From: UBA2334 sp964396895
GTDB lineage: Bacteria; Pseudomonadota; Gammaproteobacteria; Burkholderiales; Burkholderiaceae_C
Direction of reading: 5' to 3'
Length of the DNA stretch: 64,000 nucleotides
NCBI GenBank assembly: GCA_964396895.1
Contig: CAYNGJ010000010.1
Span: 62,001-126,000, forward strand
In this document: positions 59,236-64,000 of the stretch, piece after piece
Position numbering within the stretch: the stretch's first letter is position 1
Layout of the letters: every line of letters starts with the position of its first letter
Made by a program: the position numbers and the translations under genes
The notes under the pieces: model-generated
The model's database searches: none
What the model was told of the DNA's origin: nothing
What the model saw: the letters and a program-made list of their open reading frames with translations, nothing else

Positions 59236-59300
59236 CCTGAAATAAGAGCTACAAACGCTTATATATCAAGCGTTAGTAGCGTATTTGATGCTAAAAAACG
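59236..59300 (+). repeat. AT-rich dispersed repeat, copy 9, with intact hairpin
   Basis: GAGC (59246-59249), exactly 18 nt, then AAGCGT (59268-59273), TAGTAGC and GTATTTGATG. This copy keeps the dyad best: GCTAC-A-AACGCTT, a 7-nt loop ATATATC, AAGCGTT-A-GTAGC (59248-59280), that is 12 paired bases per arm with one mismatch. It lies between the thiolase and multifunctional enzyme genes. Confidence 0.8.
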
Positions 59301-59322
59301 AATGCCAAGGCGCGGGCGAGAC

Positions 59323-61434
59323 TCAGAACGTCGCGCCTTCGGCAGCCAGTTTGGCCAGCAGCGGTGCGGGCTGCCAGAAGTTGGCGTCGTCCAGCGGGTT
59401 TTTGGCAAAGCGCTTCATGGCCTGCACCACGTTGAACAGCCCGATTTCGTTGGCGTAGTTCAGCGGGCCGCCCCGGTACACAGGGAAGCCGTAGCCAAAG
59501 ATGTAGACGATGTCGATGTCGCTGGCCTTGTTGGCAATGCCCTCTTCCAGAATGTGCGCGGCTTCGTTCACCAGGCTGAACACCAGGCGCTGCACAATTT
59601 CTTCGTCCGAAATTTTGCGGGGCGTGATGCCCAACGCAGCGCGGTGGTCGGCAATCATTTGCTCGACTTCCGCATTGGGGATGGCGTCGCGTTTGCCGGG
59701 CACGTAGTCGTACCAGCCTGCGCCGGTTTTCTGGCCAAAGCGGCCTTTTTCGCACAGCAGGTCAGCGGTTTTGCTGTACTTCATGCCTGGCTTTTCCACG
59801 TAGCGGCGCTTGCGGATGGCAAAGCCAATGTCGTTGCCGGCCAAGTCCCCCATGCGGAAGGGGCCCATGGCAAAGCCAAACTTTTCAATGGCTTTGTCCA
59901 CCTGCTGCGGGGTGCAGCCTTCGTCCAGCAGGAAACCGCCTTGGCGGCCGTACTGCTCAATCATGCGGTTGCCAATGAAGCCGTCGCACACGCCCGACAC
60001 CACGGCGGTTTTCTTGATCTTCTTGGAAATGGCCATCACGGTGGCCAGCACGTCGTGGGCCGTGGCCTTGCCGCGCACCACTTCCAACAGCTTCATGACG
60101 TTGGCGGGGCTGAAAAAGTGCATGCCCACCACGTCTTGCGGGCGGCTGGTGAAGCCGGCAATTTTGTCCACGTCCAGCGTGGAGGTGTTGCTGGCCAGAA
60201 TGGCGCCGGGCTTGCATACGCGGTCCAGCTCTTTGAACACGGCCTCTTTCACGCCGATTTCTTCAAACACGGCCTCAATGACCAAATCGGCATCTTTCAG
60301 GTCGTCGTAGCTCAGCGTGGTGCTCAGCAGGGCCATGCGCTGGTCCAGCTTCTCTTGCTTGAGCTTGCCTTTTTTGACCTGGGCTTCGTAGTTTTTGCGC
60401 ATGGTGCCCACGCCACGGTCCAGGGCTTCTTGCTTCATTTCCAGCATCTTGACGGCGATGCCCGCGTTCAGGAAGTTCATGGCAATGCCGCCACCCATGG
60501 TGCCCGCACCGATGATGCCCACGCTGTTGATGGGGCGCTTGGGCGTGCTCTCGGGCACGTCCGGAATTTTGCTGGCGGCGCGCTCGGCCACAAACAGGTG
60601 GCGCAGCGAGCGGCACTCGGAGGTCCACATCAGGTTGATGAAAATTTCACGCTCAAAGGCCATGCCGTCTTCAAACTTGCGCTTGGTGGCGGCTTCGACA
60701 GCGTCCACGCACTTGGCAGGTGCGGGGAAGTTTTTGGCCATGCCCTTGACCATGTTGCGCGCAAACTGAAAGTAAGCGTCGCCGTCTTTGTGCTTGCACG
60801 GCAGGTTGCGCACCAGCGGGAAGGCGCTGCCGTCGGCGGCGTGTTTGGCGGCCACTTCGCGGGCCAGGGCCAGGGCCTCTTCAGCCAGGGTTTCGGGGCT
60901 GGCGGCCAGCTTGTCAAACAGCTTTTGACCGGGCAGTTGGGCCAGCATTTCGGCCTTGACGGGCTCGCCGCTGACGATCATGTTCAGCGCGGCTTCTACG
61001 CCCAGCACACGGGGCAGGCGCTGCGTGCCGCCCGCGCCAGGAATGAGGCCCAGCTTCACTTCGGGCAAGGCCACGCTGCAGCCGGGGGCGGCAATGCGGT
61101 AGTGCGCACCCAGCGCCAACTCCAGACCACCCCCCATGCACACACTGTGAATGGCGGCCACCACGGGCTTGCTGGTGGCTTCCAGGGCGCGGATCACGCT
61201 CAGCAAGTTGGGCTCTTGGATGGCCTTGGGGGAACCGAATTCTTTGATGTCGGCCCCGCCCGAAAAGGCCTTGCCCGCCCCGGTGATGACGATGGCTTTG
61301 ACGGCCGGATCGGCCTCGGCCTGCTCCAGCCCGGCCACGATGGCCTGGCGGGTGGACAGCCCCAGCCCGTTGACGGGTGGGTTGTTCAGGGTGATCACGG
61401 CCACGTCGCCGTGGACTTGGGTTTGCGCTGTCAT
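59323..61434 (-). CDS. Multifunctional enoyl-CoA hydratase / 3-hydroxyacyl-CoA dehydrogenase (FadB/FadJ-like)
   Basis: 703 residues. The N-terminal crotonase domain (1-190) has GAGKAFSGGADIKEFG, AIHSVCMGGGLELALGAHYRIA and ALPEVKLGLIPGAGGTQRLPR with both catalytic Glu regions. The dehydrogenase NAD fold starts at VGIIGAGTMGGGIAMNFLNAG (about 305). It includes ASNTSTLDVDKIA and GMHFFSPANVMKLLEVVRG (catalytic His), followed by two C-terminal 3HCDH domains (IYIFGYGFPVYRGGPLNYA). It performs two beta-oxidation steps and works with the thiolase encoded next on the same strand. Confidence 0.95.
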   Translation of the reverse strand: MTAQTQVHGDVAVITLNNPPVNGLGLSTRQAIVAGLEQAEADPAVKAIVITGAGKAFSGGADIKEFGSPKAIQEPNLLSVIRALEATSKPVVAAIHSVCMGGGLELALGAHYRIAAPGCSVALPEVKLGLIPGAGGTQRLPRVLGVEAALNMIVSGEPVKAEMLAQLPGQKLFDKLAASPETLAEEALALAREVAAKHAADGSAFPLVRNLPCKHKDGDAYFQFARNMVKGMAKNFPAPAKCVDAVEAATKRKFEDGMAFEREIFINLMWTSECRSLRHLFVAERAASKIPDVPESTPKRPINSVGIIGAGTMGGGIAMNFLNAGIAVKMLEMKQEALDRGVGTMRKNYEAQVKKGKLKQEKLDQRMALLSTTLSYDDLKDADLVIEAVFEEIGVKEAVFKELDRVCKPGAILASNTSTLDVDKIAGFTSRPQDVVGMHFFSPANVMKLLEVVRGKATAHDVLATVMAISKKIKKTAVVSGVCDGFIGNRMIEQYGRQGGFLLDEGCTPQQVDKAIEKFGFAMGPFRMGDLAGNDIGFAIRKRRYVEKPGMKYSKTADLLCEKGRFGQKTGAGWYDYVPGKRDAIPNAEVEQMIADHRAALGITPRKISDEEIVQRLVFSLVNEAAHILEEGIANKASDIDIVYIFGYGFPVYRGGPLNYANEIGLFNVVQAMKRFAKNPLDDANFWQPAPLLAKLAAEGATF

Positions 61435-61592
61435 CGGTTGAGTCTCCTGGGTGGGGCCGGTTGGTCAGGCCACCGTCATAAAAAAGAACGACCGTGCGAA
61501 TTTACGCGCTAAAACCCACGGTGTGAATCGGTGCTTGTCCCAGTTGGGACAAGCCTGGGGCCACGCACTGGCGGCCCGCTATCCTCGGCGGC

Positions 61593-63308
61593 ATGTACGC
61601 GCAGCATTTCGGCTTACGGCAAGACCCTTTTTCCATTGCCCCAGACCCCCGCTTTCTGTTCATGAGCGAGCGCCACCGCGAGGCGCTGGCGCACCTGTTG
61701 TACGGCGTGACCGCAGAGCAAGGCCCGGCGGCGGGCGGGGGGAGCAGCGGTGGCTTTGTGCTGCTGACCGGCGACATCGGCACCGGCAAGACCACCATCT
61801 GCCGCTGTTTTCTGGCGCAGGTGCCCAAGGGTTGTCGTGTGGCCTACATCTTCAACCCCAGGCTCAGCGTGCTGGAGTTGCTGCAAACCATGGTGGAAGA
61901 GTTCCGCCTGGCGTTGCCCGCCCAGGTGGCGCAAGCGCCCACGCTCAAAAACCACATTGATGCGCTCAACGCCTTTTTGCTGGCCCGCCACGCCGCGGGC
62001 GAAGGGTGTGTGCTGGTCATTGACGAGGCACAAAACCTGCCCGCCGACGTGCTGGAGCAGCTGCGCCTGCTCACCAACCTGGAAACCAACGAGCGCAAGC
62101 TGCTGCAAATTGTGCTGATCGGCCAGCCCGAGCTGCGCACCTTGCTGAACCAGCCACACATGGAGCAACTGGCCCAGCGCGTGGTGGCCCGGTTTCACCT
62201 GGATGCCCTGACCGAGACCGAAACCGCACACTACATTGCCCACCGTCTGGCGGTGGCGGGCCACAGTGGCCCCCTGCCCTTCGACGCGGCAGCGCTGCGG
62301 CGCATCCACCGGCTGGCCCACGGCGTGCCCCGACGCATCAACCTCGTGTGTGGACGGGCATTGCTGGGGGCCTGGGCGCAGGGGCTGGGCCAGGTCAACG
62401 TGCCGGTGGTGAACAAGGCCGCGGCCGAGGTGTGGGGCGATGTGCCCACCACCCCGCACCAGCGGGGGTGGGCATGGCGCGGGGGGTGGCCACCGTGGGC
62501 CAACCACACGGGGCTGCCGGTTGTGCTGGGTGCGGCCGTGCTGGCCCTGGCAGGCGGGTGGGGTTGGTGGGGCGGGCCACTGCACATCCCACCGGACGGG
62601 GATGACGCGGCCCCCTCCGCTTCAGCCACCGCCACCGGCGTCCCCACGCCGACCGCCGGCCAGACCCCATTGAGCGACCCCGCCGACGACTTGCACGCCC
62701 TCTTGCCCACGCTGCCACACACGGTGGACGACGCCTGGGGCGAACTGGCCCGGCACTGGGGTTTTTCGACCAGTGCCCACGCCAGCCCGTGCGAAGCCGC
62801 TGCTGGCCAATCCCTGGCGTGCTACACCCATGACCAGTTCAACGGGGCCTTGCTCAGGCAGCTGAACCGCCCCGGTGTGCTGACCCTCCACTTCCCCGGC
62901 ACCAGCCCTGTGTACGCCACCCTGGTGGGTTTGGACGCGGCCCACGCGCGCGTGCTGCTCAACGGACAAACCCACACCGTGCGTTGGGCGCAGTTGGCTG
63001 CCGTGTGGCGGGGCGAGTGGGCCACCTTCTGGCACCCCCCGCCCGGCTACACCCAGCGCCTCGCCGACGGCGTGGGCGGCCCACCCATTGACTGGCTGGT
63101 GCAACAACTCAACGCATTGGACGGCGCGCCACCCCCGGCCACCAGCGCGCCACCTGCCCGTCTGGACACCGTGCTGCGCGAGCGCGTGCGGGCCTTCCAG
63201 CGCGCCCACGGCCTGCCCACCGACGGAAGGCCGGGGGCCATGACCTTCATGCAAATCGAACAAGCCACCGGGACCCAGGTCCTGCGGCTGCACACCCCAC
63301 CGCACTGA
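61593..63308 (+). CDS. ExeA/GspA-type AAA ATPase with peptidoglycan-binding domain
   Basis: 571 residues. It starts MYAQHFGLRQDPFSIAPDPRF, the ExeA signature. Walker A is GDIGTGKTT (60-68), Walker B VLVIDEAQNLP, and sensor regions QIVLIGQPELRTLLN and RVVARFHLDALTETETAHYI follow. One membrane segment lies near 306-325 (VVLGAAVLALAGGWGWWG). The periplasmic part ends in a PG_binding_1 domain (RVRAFQRAHGLPTDGRPGAMTFMQIE). In type II secretion GspA and GspB help place the secretin through the cell wall. gspB follows after 21 bp. Confidence 0.93.
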   Translation: MYAQHFGLRQDPFSIAPDPRFLFMSERHREALAHLLYGVTAEQGPAAGGGSSGGFVLLTGDIGTGKTTICRCFLAQVPKGCRVAYIFNPRLSVLELLQTMVEEFRLALPAQVAQAPTLKNHIDALNAFLLARHAAGEGCVLVIDEAQNLPADVLEQLRLLTNLETNERKLLQIVLIGQPELRTLLNQPHMEQLAQRVVARFHLDALTETETAHYIAHRLAVAGHSGPLPFDAAALRRIHRLAHGVPRRINLVCGRALLGAWAQGLGQVNVPVVNKAAAEVWGDVPTTPHQRGWAWRGGWPPWANHTGLPVVLGAAVLALAGGWGWWGGPLHIPPDGDDAAPSASATATGVPTPTAGQTPLSDPADDLHALLPTLPHTVDDAWGELARHWGFSTSAHASPCEAAAGQSLACYTHDQFNGALLRQLNRPGVLTLHFPGTSPVYATLVGLDAAHARVLLNGQTHTVRWAQLAAVWRGEWATFWHPPPGYTQRLADGVGGPPIDWLVQQLNALDGAPPPATSAPPARLDTVLRERVRAFQRAHGLPTDGRPGAMTFMQIEQATGTQVLRLHTPPH

Positions 63309-63329
63309 GCACGGTCCCCCGTTACACCC

Positions 63330-64000
63330 ATGTCTTACATCCTTGATGCCCTGCAACGGGCCGAAGCCGAACGCGGGCAAGGGCAGGTCCCCAGCCTGCA
63401 CGCCCTCCCTTCGTCCACCCGCCCCACCGCGCCACCCAACGGTCCCCGAGGCGGTCGCCACCGTTGGGTGGCCGCCGCAGCCCTGTTGGCGGTGGTGGCC
63501 CTGGTGCTGTGGCTGAACCTGGACCGTGTGCTGGCACCGGCGCCGACAGCAGCACCCGTCCCTGCCGCCGCGCCTGAGCGGACGCCCGCACCGGCCCCAG
63601 AGCTGGCAACCGCACCGACACCAGCAGCACCGCCCGCGCCAGCCGCCCAGCCGGTGGCCACGCCCTCACCTGTGACAGGGCCTGCGCCGCGCGCCTCCGA
63701 CGCAGCAGCGCCCTCCCCCAAAGCCCCGCGCACCCAGCCGGCGAAAAAAGCCGTCCCCAGCGCGGACCCCGACGCAGCTCCGGCCAGCCGCACTGTGCCC
63801 CTGCTGGCCGAACTGCCCGAGGCCTTGCGCCGTGAGGTGCCGCCCCTGCACATCACCGGCGCGGTGTATTCCGCCAACCCCGGGCAGCGCTTGCTGGTGG
63901 TGAACAACCAGGTGCTGACGCAGGGAAGCCAGGCCGCGCCCGGTGTGGTGCTGGAGGAGATTGCGCCGCACAACGCGGTGTTCAGCGTCAACGGCAGCCG
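63330..64000 (+). CDS. gspB: GspB-like general secretion pathway protein (cut by window edge)
   Basis: About 223 residues are visible from the ATG at 63330 with no stop before the edge. MSYILDALQRAEAERGQG is the hallmark GspB/ExeB start. A membrane segment (WVAAAALLAVVALVLWL, about 49-65) is followed by a long Ala/Pro-rich linker. A C-terminal T2SSB domain begins LPEALRREVPPLHITGAVYSANPGQRLLVVNNQVL. The partner is the ExeA-like ATPase directly upstream. Other type II secretion genes, if present, lie outside this window. Confidence 0.92.
   Translation, partial: MSYILDALQRAEAERGQGQVPSLHALPSSTRPTAPPNGPRGGRHRWVAAAALLAVVALVLWLNLDRVLAPAPTAAPVPAAAPERTPAPAPELATAPTPAAPPAPAAQPVATPSPVTGPAPRASDAAAPSPKAPRTQPAKKAVPSADPDAAPASRTVPLLAELPEALRREVPPLHITGAVYSANPGQRLLVVNNQVLTQGSQAAPGVVLEEIAPHNAVFSVNGS

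Overview
The window is GC-rich DNA with gene content typical of a betaproteobacterium, most likely a member of the Comamonadaceae (Acidovorax/Hydrogenophaga/Rhodoferax relatives). The reasons are the mltG-tmk-holB-pilZ-tatD order, two Bug-type tripartite tricarboxylate receptors, a GspA/GspB pair, several GGDEF proteins and a DmpR-type phenol regulon. This placement is inferred from gene content; no rRNA or other taxonomic marker lies in the window. I saw no tRNA, rRNA, CRISPR array, insertion sequence or phage gene.

Layout. 1-4608 (minus): a tightly overlapped housekeeping run, mltG, tmk, holB, pilZ, tatD and an exported ankyrin protein that runs off the left edge. 4735-6760 (plus): ygfZ and an NRDE protein. 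6736-13634: CYTH protein, a thioesterase-GNAT fusion, a 7TM diguanylate cyclase, an HSL-type hydrolase divergent from an iron alcohol dehydrogenase, and a Bcr/CflA exporter. 13723-19042 (minus): patatin, two HDOD proteins and Tex. 19149-22979: a c-di-GMP block (PAS-GGDEF, FIST, PAS-PAS-GGDEF). 23032-32676: SDRs, GNAT, GST, reductase, hotdog thioesterase, a membrane PAS-GGDEF-EAL protein and an acyl-CoA dehydrogenase. 32881-39944: an AraC regulator divergent from a GST-haloacid dehalogenase pair, an AtuA-like split gene pair with a Bug receptor, a nitroreductase and YebC. 40405-58022: a complete phenol catabolic regulon. 58052-64000: thiolase, a FadB/J-like multifunctional enzyme and the GspA/GspB pair (truncated at the right edge).

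The phenol regulon is the main functional unit. From a sigma-54 promoter at 55305-55319 the minus strand carries multicomponent phenol hydroxylase (dmpKLMNOP), ferredoxin dmpQ and catechol 2,3-dioxygenase dmpB. An outer-membrane channel-like protein and a GlcG-like protein follow, then the lower meta pathway dmpCDEFGH, a Bug receptor and tautomerase dmpI. Divergently transcribed are the sigma-54 activator dmpR and, overlapping its stop codon, a GntR-family regulator. Phenol would be converted through catechol and 2-hydroxymuconic semialdehyde to pyruvate and acetyl-CoA.

The most unusual structure is a dispersed AT-rich short repeat, found in ten places on both strands. All ten copies keep exactly 18 nt between a TAGC-like box and an AAGCGC-like box, followed by a GGC-like box and an A/T tract. 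Seven are intergenic, one of them between dmpD and dmpE. Three lie inside genes and are translated in frame: tex, a GST gene and, less certainly, the acyl-CoA dehydrogenase gene. A deletion-scarred GGDEF gene fragment lies beside the phenol cluster.
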